A stretch of 64,000 bases of DNA, taken from positions 1-64,000 of the forward strand of contig NZ_BMXG01000010.1 of assembly GCF_014651635.1 (NCBI RefSeq), read 5' to 3'. This document shows, piece by piece, positions 1-8,514 of the stretch. A program made the translations under genes and the position numbers. The DNA is from Cerasicoccus arenae. GTDB taxonomy: Bacteria > Verrucomicrobiota > Verrucomicrobiia > Opitutales > Cerasicoccaceae. Position 1 is the first letter of the stretch; every line of letters starts with the position of its first letter. The notes below the pieces were generated by a model. That model made no database searches. It was not told the origin of the DNA and saw only the letters and a program-made list of their open reading frames with translations.

Positions 1-2518
1 GGGGGGGGGGAGCGGGTTGAGAAGGGGGGGGGAAGAGAGGGGGGAGGGGTTCTGGTGTCGAAATGTCTCTTTTTGGTGACTTGATTTCAGGGAGGATTAA
101 TTCTTCGGCTTGGAAATCGGGTAAATTGGCCCAGGCTTGGGCGTTTGCACCGTTGTTGGCGGCGGCCCAGAGCGCGATCCAGTTGCCCTTGGCTTTATCA
201 GTCTTATAATAGGCTTGGCCATCGACCAAGATCAGGCGTTGACGGGCACGCGTCCAGCTAACGTAGGCGAGGCGCTCCAGTTCCTGAGCTTCCAATTGTT
301 GTTTATGCTGCCCACGTTTGGTGCCGCATTGCTTGTCAAAGGCAACCATGGCAGGCTCATCCACCGTTGCACGATAGAGTCGGGGGTAGTTTTGGGGCGC
401 AAAAGTCACTTCTCGGTGAATAAATGGCACGATGACAACGACCCACTGTAATCCCTTGGCTTTGTGGCAGGAGAGGAGCTGGATAAAGCCGGGTTTGGGG
501 TCGTCGCTTTCCTGATTACTTTCGCGGGCCAGGATGAGTTCGCGGGACCACTCGGCGAGGTCCGATCCTTGCTCCTCGGCGCAGAGGGCATTGGCCTGCA
601 AACGCTTTAATCCGGTATCAATGCTGGCGGGGTCCAACTCTGGCAGGGCGGCAAAGCGGTCACGGAGCTTCAAACGCTCTGTTATGAGGCGAAAAGCGTC
701 GCCCAAGGCGAGATCTTGAACCTCTTGACGGAGACAATTGAGCGTATTGAGTGCTTCGCTGATCGTGGACCCGTCGGCTATGTCACTAGGTAGAGATAAT
801 GCATGGACGCCAGCGGATGCTTCCGGTGTCCGTTGCTTGACATAGCGTGCAATGACGTCATCAGGCAGGGCGAAGACCTCGCGTAAGACGCCCGCAATTT
901 CAAAGGCGTCTTCGGGAAAGGCTAATACGCGGACTAGCGCGGAAATCCAGGCCCAGAGCGGATCACTGGCTCGGCTTTCGCTGCGGGAATGGGTTTGAAC
1001 GGGCAAATTTTCGCGTTCCAGAGCATTGGTGAGGGTCTCAATCCAGGCATTGCGCGGGGCAAGGATGCTGATGTCGCTCCAGTCACTGGCTCCAATGCCT
1101 TCGCATCCGGTCTCCCGCATCCAGCGCGCGAGGGCACGAGCCTCGGCCTCGGCCCGGTCATCCGAACTTGGCTTTTCGGGCAAGCTTGAATCTGGGGGCA
1201 AGTGCAGGCGATCGACTTTGCCGGGGCCGGCAGTGGGGCGGGCGTGCAGGGGGACGAATTCCGCCTGATCGCCTTCTTGGCCTGGCGGACGTAAGATGTT
1301 GGGGTAGAACTGATTAACGGCGCTTACGATGGCTTCGTCACAACGCATGGTCACGGTGAAGCTCAGGGCTTCGGCGGCATTCAGAGCAACCAGACTCTCA
1401 TGGACTTCGCGGTAGGTGGCGAGGTCAGCGCGGCTTCCATAAATGGCTTGTTGTGGGTCGCCCACTTGGCAGAAATGGCCGGCTGGCGGTCCGTTGGCGG
1501 CATGAAGCGGCTGATCAGGAGTCCACTGGGCACCAGCGACATTCATTAAAACGACAAATTGTAGACGGTCGGTGTCTTGCGCTTCGTCCAGAATGACGAG
1601 CCGATTCTGTTCGCGAATGGCGGGGCCGACTACAGGGTGCTCCAGCAACTGGGCGGCGAGGGCGACCATGTCGTCGTAGTTGATTTGCCCTCGGGACACG
1701 CGGAAGTCCCGAAATTCGCGCGCGAGGTTGGCGGCGAGGTAGAGGTAAGCCTCGCCAAGCCATTCTTTGAGCGGCATCCAGGTCTCGGCCCAGAGCAATT
1801 TGAAGTCCGCGCTGCCGCCGCCAAAATCCGGCAAGGCGCAGGGGCCATCGTTGTCGTATTCGCTCAGCCACTGGTTCGCAAGGAGTTGCCCTTTTTCGAT
1901 TCCTTTCAGGCCAACTTTGTTCTTGGGCTTGAAATTAAGGATTGGAGAGACATCCACCGCTGGCGCTGGGCCAAGGGCAGTTGGCTCGGGGATCTGGGCC
2001 CCAAATTCTTTGACGAGGCCATAGACTTTGCTGAGGGCCGCATGGCGGGCAAAGCTTTCGCGGGCGTCTTCGGGTAAGGATTGGAGCAGGCTGTCGCTGC
2101 CGCGAAGGAATTCCCACCAGATCGCGTCTTCGTTGTTAATCTGCTCGAATTGTGGGGAAAGGCCCGCCAGCGGTCCAAACATACGGAGTAGTTCCAGACA
2201 AAAGCTATGGATGGTCCCGAAGAAGGCTTGATGAAAGCGGGCGAAAATCTCTGGCCCAGCGCCAACTTTCTGGAGTTCTTGCGCGGTGCGGCGGCGCATT
2301 TCATCGGCGGCCTTCCGCGTATAAGTGACCACTGAGAGACGTGGGAGTGCTGGGTCGGCGCGATTTTGGTCGGACTTTGCTAGTGCAACCACGCGGCTGA
2401 CGATGGCCGTGGTTTTTCCGACACCTGCTGGTGCCGTGACCGAGAAATTGCGGTCCAGTTCTTGCGTAAAGCGATTGCGATCGGGCTGGTCAGCCAGGGG
2501 CGGTCGTGGCATGGACAT
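1..2518 (-). CDS. UvrD/AddA-RecB-like ATP-dependent helicase, 3' end cut by window edge
   Basis: Superfamily 1 helicase, most likely the helicase-nuclease subunit of a double-strand-break repair enzyme (AddA/RecB type). About 839 residues are visible and the C-terminus lies beyond base 1. Reading from ATG 2518, the SF1 motifs appear in order: Walker A APAGVGKTT (near residue 27), DEAQD (LVILDEAQDTD, motif II), QVGDPQQAIYGSR (motif III), SCHKAKGLQW (motif V region) and YVSWTRARQRLI (motif VI). The last 20 or so visible codons are mostly proline because the first 50 bases are nearly pure G, so this part may be sequencing or assembly noise. The start lies 11 bases past the pssA stop, suggesting co-transcription. 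Whether a nuclease domain follows cannot be seen. Confidence 0.85.
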   Translation of the reverse strand, partial: MSMPRPPLADQPDRNRFTQELDRNFSVTAPAGVGKTTAIVSRVVALAKSDQNRADPALPRLSVVTYTRKAADEMRRRTAQELQKVGAGPEIFARFHQAFFGTIHSFCLELLRMFGPLAGLSPQFEQINNEDAIWWEFLRGSDSLLQSLPEDARESFARHAALSKVYGLVKEFGAQIPEPTALGPAPAVDVSPILNFKPKNKVGLKGIEKGQLLANQWLSEYDNDGPCALPDFGGGSADFKLLWAETWMPLKEWLGEAYLYLAANLAREFRDFRVSRGQINYDDMVALAAQLLEHPVVGPAIREQNRLVILDEAQDTDRLQFVVLMNVAGAQWTPDQPLHAANGPPAGHFCQVGDPQQAIYGSRADLATYREVHESLVALNAAEALSFTVTMRCDEAIVSAVNQFYPNILRPPGQEGDQAEFVPLHARPTAGPGKVDRLHLPPDSSLPEKPSSDDRAEAEARALARWMRETGCEGIGASDWSDISILAPRNAWIETLTNALERENLPVQTHSRSESRASDPLWAWISALVRVLAFPEDAFEIAGVLREVFALPDDVIARYVKQRTPEASAGVHALSLPSDIADGSTISEALNTLNCLRQEVQDLALGDAFRLITERLKLRDRFAALPELDPASIDTGLKRLQANALCAEEQGSDLAEWSRELILARESNQESDDPKPGFIQLLSCHKAKGLQWVVVIVPFIHREVTFAPQNYPRLYRATVDEPAMVAFDKQCGTKRGQHKQQLEAQELERLAYVSWTRARQRLILVDGQAYYKTDKAKGNWIALWAAANNGANAQAWANLPDFQAEELILPEIKSPKRDISTPEPLPPLFPPPSQPAPPP

Positions 2519-2529
2519 GAAGCGGTATG

Positions 2530-3381
2530 CTATGCTTTTTCCGCGGCGGCTTTAGCTTTCTTTTGTTTGCGCAGGTGGCGGCCCACGCCGAAAAAGAGAT
2601 ACGCCATAAAGAGGAGGGCAAAAGAGAACTGCCAAAAGAAGACTAGTAAGGCCACGCCGATGATCAGAGCAATGAAGTGCTGCGTGCGTAGATGGCTCTG
2701 CCAGCCAAGATGCTTGAAGCTTGGGTAGCGGACATTGCTGACCATCATCCAGGCAATCAGGAGCATGAGGGGCGGCAGCAGCAGGTAGAACTCCCGGCGG
2801 AATTCGAAGTTGATCAAGACCAGAACGATCGAGGAGACCATGCCAGCAGCGGCGGGCGCGGGAAGACCTTGGAAATCCGATGCCCCCTTTTCGCTGCCCG
2901 GTATGAATGGGTTGGTGATGACGTTAAATCGCGCCAGACGCACCCCAGCGCAGAGTAAGTAAACAAAGCCAATCAGCCAGCCGATCTTACGGAAAAACTC
3001 TAGCCCCTCAGTGGGGTTTAGGATGAGGAAAAACATCATCAGGCAAGGGGCCAGGCCGAAGCTTACCATGTCCGCGATGGAGTCGAACTCCTTGCCAAAG
3101 AGCGATTCCCGGCCGCCAAGTCGGGCGACGCGGCCATCGAGCATGTCACACAGGCCAGCCCCGAGGATGAAAAACACCGCCTCGGTGAAGTAGCTGGCGA
3201 TCTGTGCTTCGGTTGCGTCGTAGCGCCCACGAATGCACCAGATGATGGCCAGGAAGCCAAAAAAGAGATTACCCGCGGTGAATAGATTGGGCAGTATATA
3301 GATGCGGGCCGCCTCGTTGACATCGCGGTAGGGCAGGTGCGATGGGGTATCGGGCTTTTTATCGGGCAAATTTTTAGACAT
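2530..3381 (-). CDS. pssA: CDP-diacylglycerol--serine O-phosphatidyltransferase
   Basis: Inner-membrane enzyme that makes phosphatidylserine from CDP-diacylglycerol and serine, the precursor of phosphatidylethanolamine. The 283-residue protein has the CDP-alcohol phosphatidyltransferase signature as CDMLDGRVARLGGRESLFGKEFDSIADM (Asp-Gly-x2-Ala-Arg-x8-Gly-x3-Asp-x3-Asp, split here by seven residues), preceded by a hydrophobic segment LPNLFTAGNLFFGFLAII and followed by several membrane helices. The C-terminus is Lys/Ala-rich. I chose the ATG at 3381 because the open frame further upstream is a shadow of the RelE-like gene; that gene's stop overlaps this start by 8 bases, so the two are translationally coupled. 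Confidence 0.93.
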   Translation of the reverse strand: MSKNLPDKKPDTPSHLPYRDVNEAARIYILPNLFTAGNLFFGFLAIIWCIRGRYDATEAQIASYFTEAVFFILGAGLCDMLDGRVARLGGRESLFGKEFDSIADMVSFGLAPCLMMFFLILNPTEGLEFFRKIGWLIGFVYLLCAGVRLARFNVITNPFIPGSEKGASDFQGLPAPAAAGMVSSIVLVLINFEFRREFYLLLPPLMLLIAWMMVSNVRYPSFKHLGWQSHLRTQHFIALIIGVALLVFFWQFSFALLFMAYLFFGVGRHLRKQKKAKAAAEKA

Positions 3382-3781
3382 GTCCGTTTGGGTCTTGGTG
3401 TTCGTCAGGCAGGCGATCAGTCTGAGGCTGGCGGGCGAGGCTTTCGACGTATTGCCAGAAGGACTGATTTTGCTCCACCAGGGTTTCTTCGCGGTATGGG
3501 AGTTTGAAGCGAAAGATAAAATCCGCCATGGTGTGCTTGTGCAGGATGTAGTGGCTGAAGAGGCGATTATCGCTGAAAATCTCAAAGTAGATGCGGAAGT
3601 CGCCTGCCCGCAAGCGGTAATAAGTCTTACCTCCACGCTCGAACTTGCCCAGCTCATCCGCACCCGTCTTGAGATCCTGATTGGTGAGCCCGCTGAAGCG
3701 CTCAATAATCGGCATCTGGACGGTGATGTCTAGGCGGTTGAGCATGGCCATGCTCTGATCGCTAAAGGTGACTTCAAACAT
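3374..3781 (-). CDS. RelE/ParE-superfamily-like small protein
   Basis: About 135 residues from MFEVTFSDQ; an in-frame ATG at 3877 would add 32 poorly structured residues. The pattern fits the RelE/ParE fold: an N-terminal beta strand, an Asp/Leu-rich helix, then FERGGKTYYRLRAGDFRIYFEIFSDNRL, the typical strand pair with YRLRAGDFRIYF. No antitoxin gene is adjacent; the downstream partner is pssA, overlapping by 8 bases. That context and the extra C-terminal helix (EETLVEQNQSFWQYVE) argue for a domesticated housekeeping relative rather than an active toxin. Family call is by pattern; function is unknown. Confidence 0.6.
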   Translation of the reverse strand: MFEVTFSDQSMAMLNRLDITVQMPIIERFSGLTNQDLKTGADELGKFERGGKTYYRLRAGDFRIYFEIFSDNRLFSHYILHKHTMADFIFRFKLPYREETLVEQNQSFWQYVESLARQPQTDRLPDEHQDPNGHV

Positions 3782-3923
3782 CTGGTTGGTATTCAATCGG
3801 GGGATAGGCTTCTCTTCAATCTTCGTCTGCGGTGAATTTTCCGCGCAACTTTTCATAGACGGACAGGTTTCCTTCATTAGCTCGGTCGACTAACCGGACC
3901 GAATGTTTAACTCAATTAACACC

Positions 3924-4514
3924 ATGAAATCCATTCAATATCTGTTTCTCAGCTTCTTGCTTACCACAGGTCTGGCCTACGCCGAATCCGCCGCTATGGG
4001 CGATGGCGAAGGAGACACCAATCAGCAAACTGATGGTCAACGCCCACCGAACGCGGAGGGCCACCGCGCTAAAGGCCCGCCCGCTGATGGCCAACGCCCT
4101 AAGGGACCACGGCCCGATAATCGCCCAAGCAAGGAAGAAATCTTGGCCAAATTTGACGTCGATGGCGACGGAAAGCTCAACGAAAGTGAAAAGAAAGCCG
4201 CCAAGGAAGCACGCCAAGAGCAGATGGTCCTGCGTCGCTTTGATGCCGATGGAGACGGGCAACTGTCCTCCGAAGAGCGAGCACAAGCTGACGCGTTTCG
4301 CGCTGAACGTGAGGCGAAGATGCTCGCCAAGTTTGACACTGATGGCGACGGGATCTTGAGCGATGAAGAACGCCAAGCTGCCCGTCAGAAGATGAGCCGG
4401 AAGGTGAAAGATGGTCAAGCCGAACGCCAAGGCCCGAATGATCGCCGCCAAGGTCCACCTCGCAGTGATGAATTGCCAGCAGGCGCACCACCACCACCGC
4501 CTCCCGGAGAATAA
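3924..4514 (+). CDS. secreted EF-hand calcium-binding protein
   Basis: A 196-residue exported protein. It begins with a signal peptide (MKSIQYLFLSFLLTTGLAYA). Next comes a Pro/Gln/Gly-rich low-complexity stretch, then three EF-hand loops: DVDGDGKLNESE, DADGDGQLSSEE and DTDGDGILSDEE. The tail is proline-rich and ends in PPPPPPGE. Each loop has Asp at positions 1, 3 and 5 and Glu at position 12, so all three should bind calcium. An in-frame ATG at 3903 would add seven residues before the signal peptide, so the later ATG is preferred. The gene is followed by the terminator into which the phage inserted; the left half of that terminator still belongs to this gene. Confidence 0.85.
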   Translation: MKSIQYLFLSFLLTTGLAYAESAAMGDGEGDTNQQTDGQRPPNAEGHRAKGPPADGQRPKGPRPDNRPSKEEILAKFDVDGDGKLNESEKKAAKEARQEQMVLRRFDADGDGQLSSEERAQADAFRAEREAKMLAKFDTDGDGILSDEERQAARQKMSRKVKDGQAERQGPNDRRQGPPRSDELPAGAPPPPPPGE

Positions 4515-4550
4515 TTTAGTTAGCAGCTAAAGTCAGAAGCAAATCATTGG

Positions 4551-4578
4551 AAACCCCGGTTAGGAGAGCCGGGGTTTC
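4551..4578 (+). terminator. rho-independent terminator of the EF-hand gene, overlapping attL
   Basis: Stem AAACCCCGG (4551-4559) pairs perfectly with CCGGGGTTT (4569-4577), with a 9-base loop TTAGGAGAG and a short T/C run after it. It stands 36 bases after the EF-hand stop. The loop, the right arm and part of the left arm lie inside the 29-bp attachment repeat, so integration leaves this copy working. The attR copy has lost the outer left arm. Confidence 0.85.
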
Positions 4579-4584
4579 TTCGTG
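4556..4584 (+). repeat. attL, 29-bp direct repeat at the left prophage end
   Basis: The 29 bases starting CCGGTTAGGAGAGCC and ending TTTCTTCGTG occur again, without mismatch, at 44827-44855. The integrase gene starts 120 bases inside. The two copies bracket every phage gene and exclude all housekeeping genes, as expected for attL and attR cores. Confidence 0.92.
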
Positions 4585-4704
4585 TCGTGTTTACGGCATG
4601 GAGTAGTTGTATTCATGCGGAATTCCTGATGAATAAAGGGGTATAGCGTATCGTTGTAATGGCTTTAATCTTTAGCGTTGATAAGCGCTATGGAGTGTCA
4701 TTGA

Positions 4705-5952
4705 GTGCTTTTGGACACAAATTCGGACAACTTTTTTCTCGTGAGTAGATCAAAAGTATCACTTTCAATAAAACCAGTCAGCGGAAAGAACAAGTCGGCT
4801 TTTCTTGTAACTGGACGCTGTCATGATGCCGATGCTCAAAAGCGATTTGGTTTCAAAACGGATAAGGTCCGGGTTCGGAAAAACAGCGAATCCGAGGCGA
4901 TGCAGCTCATTGCTGAAATCGAAAACTTCGTCCTTGCCCGTGAGGTCCGATCACGGTTGCGCTCGACGAGTCTCGATGAGGCGCAACTGCGTGATGCGGA
5001 AGTTGCCCTTCAGTTATTGCCCAAGGGGATTAGTCTCACTCAAATTGCGCGAAAGTTCGTGGTCTCTGATCGGGGTGATTTCGATGAGGATCCCATTAAC
5101 AAATGGATCGATGCCTTTCGCACTGAAAAAGAAGAAATTGAACAGCGTCGCCCTAAAACCGTGAGCAATTTGCTATGGCGCATTAATCAGTTCATCAACT
5201 ATTCTAACGTTGAAACCTTGGGTGATTTTTCCCGCGAATCAGCCGCTCGATTTTTAACCCGAAGTCATGCAAAAACCGGAAAAAAGCTTAGTGCTCAGAC
5301 GATGCAAAATGATTGGCTCGCACTACATTCTTTCGGTGGATATTTAGTTAAGGTCAAAGCAGTTGCCAATAATCCGCTGCAAGAGATTGGCCGAGCTCAG
5401 GTTGAGTGGAAACCGCCCGCGATTCACAATGCCAGCGAAGTCGCGGCCTTGCTCAAAGCTTCTCTTCAGGATGTATATAGCGCTGGGAAATATACCCCGT
5501 ATTTCGTTATTTGCTGCTTCTGTGGGGTGCGTCCGGAAGCCGAGGCTCCCTATCTACGGATGAAGGACGTCACTCTGGCCAAGAGTTTAAGCCTGTCTGA
5601 ATTGCGAGTCACTCGGCAAAAAGTGACGACTGCCAAGCAGCGATCGGTCCCGCTAAATGCAGCTGCCTGGCGCTGGCTTCAGTATTGCCAAAAACAAGAG
5701 TGGGAAATCGCGGTTCCAACGAAAAATGCCTATATCCGCATCCGTCTCGCCGCTGGCCTGCTTGGTTCCTGGTCGGGGGACATCATGCGTCACACCTACG
5801 CCACGATGACGCTCGCCAACGGCGCCAATAAGCGAGATCTCGCTGAGTGGATGGGGAATAGCCCGCGCCAAATTGAAAACAGCTACATGAACCTTGCGAA
5901 ATATGAAAAATCAGCCGCCAGGAAGTGGCTCAATATCAAGCCTCCGCAGTAA
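4705..5952 (+). CDS. int: tyrosine recombinase (phage integrase)
   Basis: Site-specific recombinase that would integrate and excise the element at the 29-bp repeats. 415 residues, with a SAM-like core-binding region (about 125-220) and a C-terminal catalytic domain. Visible catalytic residues: Arg276 in FCGVRPEAEAP, a Lys in the beta hairpin near RQKVTTAKQRSV, Arg362-His363 in DIMRHTYAT, and nucleophile Tyr394 in NSYMNL. The usual box-II His is Asp359 and the usual His/Trp of LGHSS is Asn385 (WMGNS), variants also seen in other tyrosine recombinases. The start is GTG 4705 with GGAG nine bases upstream; an ATG at 4690 is in frame but hits a stop. It lies 120 bases from attL. Confidence 0.9.
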   Translation: MLLDTNSDNFFLVSRSKVSLSIKPVSGKNKSAFLVTGRCHDADAQKRFGFKTDKVRVRKNSESEAMQLIAEIENFVLAREVRSRLRSTSLDEAQLRDAEVALQLLPKGISLTQIARKFVVSDRGDFDEDPINKWIDAFRTEKEEIEQRRPKTVSNLLWRINQFINYSNVETLGDFSRESAARFLTRSHAKTGKKLSAQTMQNDWLALHSFGGYLVKVKAVANNPLQEIGRAQVEWKPPAIHNASEVAALLKASLQDVYSAGKYTPYFVICCFCGVRPEAEAPYLRMKDVTLAKSLSLSELRVTRQKVTTAKQRSVPLNAAAWRWLQYCQKQEWEIAVPTKNAYIRIRLAAGLLGSWSGDIMRHTYATMTLANGANKRDLAEWMGNSPRQIENSYMNLAKYEKSAARKWLNIKPPQ

Positions 5953-6099
5953 ATAAGTGTTTTGCGAAAACTTTTTCTTGCACGATAGGTGCTTTAGTGT
6001 TCACCTGTATATTCATCCTGAAAACGGCATCTAGCTGAAGGGTCACTTTCCCAAGCGATCTGGAAACTAGGTGCGAGTGAGGGCAGGGAGGATGGCTGC

Positions 6100-6564
6100 T
6101 TGCTCACTCTGGGCGCATCAACGGTCGGCGCTAATTTGACCGAGGTTAAATACGGGAAACCCGCCAAGGTTCTTGGCACTTTGTCGTTAGTCAATATGTC
6201 CGTCCATCTGTCCAATGCATCCGCCGATGTTATTCGTCGGTTCTCTTTTCGCGCTTGGTATGTGCGCCAAGCCGTGCGCCAAGCCAAAACGCTCGAAGCG
6301 CTCCGCAACGTCATTCACGCCGGTTTGCGGGAAATTCGTTGCCTACTCCGCTTCGGTTACGATTGCGGTCTTCCGCAGCGCAATGATCTCGTGCCTATCG
6401 GGTTCACTTCCCGGGTCTCGGATCGCGCCAAAAACAACGCCACGCCTCGCGATGTCCTCATGCGCGAAGCCCGCGCCGTCGTCCATTTCTTGGAAAAGGT
6501 CGAGTCCTGGCTATTCGAGGAAGAACTCGAACCGCCGATCTTCGCTGTCGGTGGCCTCGTGTAA
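6100..6564 (+). CDS. phage hypothetical protein
   Basis: Up to 154 residues from a TTG at 6100 that has AGGGAGG about seven bases upstream; the first ATG in frame is at 6196 (MSVHLSNAS) and gives 122 residues. It is Arg/Ala/Leu-rich and helical (FRAWYVRQAVRQAKTLEALRNV) with a charged C-terminal helix (FLEKVESWLFEEELEPP). No family recognised. The reverse-strand frame at 5994-6314 overlaps it but looks like a shadow. It stands alone between the integrase and the KAP cargo, with a short hairpin (6595-6614) after it. Confidence 0.55.
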   Translation: MLTLGASTVGANLTEVKYGKPAKVLGTLSLVNMSVHLSNASADVIRRFSFRAWYVRQAVRQAKTLEALRNVIHAGLREIRCLLRFGYDCGLPQRNDLVPIGFTSRVSDRAKNNATPRDVLMREARAVVHFLEKVESWLFEEELEPPIFAVGGLV

Positions 6565-6594
6565 AACGGTCATCATCAGTTTGGCAAAAAGCGG

Positions 6595-6614
6595 GATAAT
6601 GAATTGCCATTATC
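6595..6614. repeat. small inverted repeat after the 6100-6564 gene
   Basis: GATAATG (6595-6601) and CATTATC (6608-6614) form a perfect 7-bp stem with a 6-base loop. No T-run follows, so it is either a weak terminator or a protein-binding palindrome. Confidence 0.35.
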
Positions 6615-6685
6615 ATGTATTGTTATAATGTGCCTTGACGGTGGGAAGGTGCGGGTGTATCACGATAAGCATTGATAGCTTGATT

Positions 6686-6694
6686 TGCTATAAT
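6686..6694 (+). promoter_or_regulatory. candidate extended -10 promoter for the KAP cargo pair
   Basis: TGC followed by a consensus TATAAT (6689-6694), 35 bases before the ATG at 6729, in an AT-rich gap. The -35 region is poor (TAAGCA at 17 bases), which is tolerated with an extended -10. This would let the cargo pair be expressed from the prophage independently of lytic genes. Confidence 0.45.
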
Positions 6695-6728
6695 CTACGT
6701 TGTTAAATAAATACAAATTAATAAAATT

Positions 6729-7040
6729 ATGAGTGAATTCAATCTGGCTCTGAATGCCATCATTAATAAGAAAGAACAGCCAAATCACCTTTATGTCCAT
6801 GGCTCCGTTATGGTTTTTACCGAGGAGAGTACTGCTAAGTTGACTAAGGCCGAACCCCAAGGGATTAATCCTAATGTTCTGATATTAAATCTGACGATAA
6901 TTGCCAACCCGGGTAAAATGAAGGGAGTTGCTTACCCTTTGAAATATGATGATAGCGGTGATCATGTTAATGAGTATGAGCAAGTTCAAGTTGTTACAGA
7001 TCAGGCCGCATATTTATATGACATCGAAATTTTAGGATGA
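6729..7040 (+). CDS. small cargo protein upstream of KAP NTPase
   Basis: 103 residues, no recognised family, no signal peptide or membrane segment. It is predicted mostly beta (HLYVHGSVMVFTEES, NVLILNLTIIANP, EQVQVVTDQAAYLYDIEIL), suggesting a compact beta sandwich. The ATG at 6729 has no clear Shine-Dalgarno, only an A/T-rich leader. It is followed after 13 bases by the KAP NTPase and shares its low GC content, unlike the GC-rich early genes nearby. The two are probably co-transcribed and were probably acquired together. Function unknown. Confidence 0.65.
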   Translation: MSEFNLALNAIINKKEQPNHLYVHGSVMVFTEESTAKLTKAEPQGINPNVLILNLTIIANPGKMKGVAYPLKYDDSGDHVNEYEQVQVVTDQAAYLYDIEILG

Positions 7041-7053
7041 TTCATGATATTGG

Positions 7054-8496
7054 GTGATGAGTTCGTTAGTCCGTAACTGGCTTGCTCAATGCAAAGCGTT
7101 TTTCACTTGTAGTAATATCTCGTCCTGCAAATCATATGCCATGGAAGCAGCCCAGTCTCTTTTAAGCTCAATTGAGGATCCACTTTCAGGGCTTAATCCC
7201 AAGATTCCTTTTCATGATGATGTAAGTAAGGATACGAAGGGTGATCGACTCCATTTAGCCAATTTTTTAAAGGGGTATTTTCATAATGAGAATGAGCCGT
7301 CTGTCATCGCCCTTGAGGGCACTTGGGGATCAGGGAAATCTTGGTTTTTGGAACGGTTCAATTACTTCGGTAATTTGCCAGAGGAATCGGTAAACACCGT
7401 TATTCTTCGAGCATGGAACCATGACTTCTGCACCGAACCATTTGAGCCCCTTTTCAGCGAGATCTATAATACCCTAAAGGATAAAGAAACCCACTTGGAA
7501 AATTTCCAAAGAGAAGGTGGGGCAATACTTGAATACCTGCTGTTTAAAGCGATCGAAATCAAAACGCTGGGTATTCTGAAATTCGATGAGATTCGCAAGA
7601 AAGCGAATGATACAGTACCACTAGCTAAGAAAATTGCCTCGGATCACCAAGCTTACATTGATGCGGTTAAGAATTTCAAGTTAGCCTTAAAATCTGTCGT
7701 TGATGAAACGGGTAACCATCTGGTGATCATTGTCGATGAACTGGATCGCTGTGAGCCACACTTTGCGCTAACGATGCTTGAGAGAATAAAGCACCTCTTC
7801 GGTATTCCAGGTGTCCACTTCTTGATCGGAGTCGCTACTGAAAGCTTGGCTAGCCTCATTAGCGGTAGATACGGTCCAGATGTGGATACGGATGAATATT
7901 TAGATAAATTTATTACGCACCGAGTTGAACTGTATCCTATATCTCAGAGGCGCTTTACCGCGAAAGATACATTCTTGGGAAATCTGACGAAAAAAATTAA
8001 TAAGCAGATTGGTGACATTTCAGAGGAGCTGAATATTACTCCGCGAAGGATTCAGCGTCTTTTACATGCTATGCAGCTATGTTTCCGTAGTGGTTACTTT
8101 TATCCTGATGATGAACTGGTGCCGATCATGTATCTTCTTCTCTATACGAAGATGCGAAGTCCGCAGTTATACGAGCGAGTTCAAGTAACAAGGAAGAAAG
8201 TTCAAATTCACCCAAAGCATACTATTGAGCTTCTGTTATTTCTTATTTTGAAAGGGCTGAGCACCGAGTCTCAAAATGCCTATTTCCCAAAGATCCTAAA
8301 CTGCTTTCAGTCGTCTTGCAATTCCAGCTCAGTTATTAATTCTCTTAATGAATCCGAGTATCATGATTACATAGGGTACTTCAGCGGTAAGGTTGCAGTT
8401 TGGGATGGTGGCCGTAGTATTTCAGATCATAAAGTTAGCCACCCAGATGTGTTGCGCATGTTTGAAGTTATGCGGCACGCAAATCTTAAGCTGTGA
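7054..8496 (+). CDS. KAP-family P-loop NTPase
   Basis: 480 residues from GTG 7054 (ATG 7057 is equally possible). Walker A is EGTWGSGKSWFL (about 88-99) and Walker B is HLVIIVDELDRCEP (about 222-236), with the Asp-Glu-Leu-Asp-Arg-Cys signature typical of KAP ATPases. A helical insert lies between them (FQREGGAILEYLLFK). The sensor region TPRRIQRLLHAMQL follows, then an all-helical C-terminal domain. Many KAP proteins are membrane-associated and several sit in defence islands; here the insert is only mildly hydrophobic. AT-rich relative to the surrounding phage genes and preceded by a small partner gene. A defensive or exclusion role is inference from family and position. Confidence 0.85.
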   Translation: MMSSLVRNWLAQCKAFFTCSNISSCKSYAMEAAQSLLSSIEDPLSGLNPKIPFHDDVSKDTKGDRLHLANFLKGYFHNENEPSVIALEGTWGSGKSWFLERFNYFGNLPEESVNTVILRAWNHDFCTEPFEPLFSEIYNTLKDKETHLENFQREGGAILEYLLFKAIEIKTLGILKFDEIRKKANDTVPLAKKIASDHQAYIDAVKNFKLALKSVVDETGNHLVIIVDELDRCEPHFALTMLERIKHLFGIPGVHFLIGVATESLASLISGRYGPDVDTDEYLDKFITHRVELYPISQRRFTAKDTFLGNLTKKINKQIGDISEELNITPRRIQRLLHAMQLCFRSGYFYPDDELVPIMYLLLYTKMRSPQLYERVQVTRKKVQIHPKHTIELLLFLILKGLSTESQNAYFPKILNCFQSSCNSSSVINSLNESEYHDYIGYFSGKVAVWDGGRSISDHKVSHPDVLRMFEVMRHANLKL

Positions 8497-8514
8497 TGAG
8501 CAAACGATATTTCC

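Noticed and set aside
3382-3705. N-terminal extension of pssA
   Set aside because: The extra 108 residues are the out-of-frame reading of the RelE-like gene; the ATG at 3381 gives a standard-length enzyme.
5994-6314. minus-strand frame of 106 codons
   Set aside because: Overlaps the better plus-strand frame 6100-6564 and has no ribosome site; treated as a shadow.
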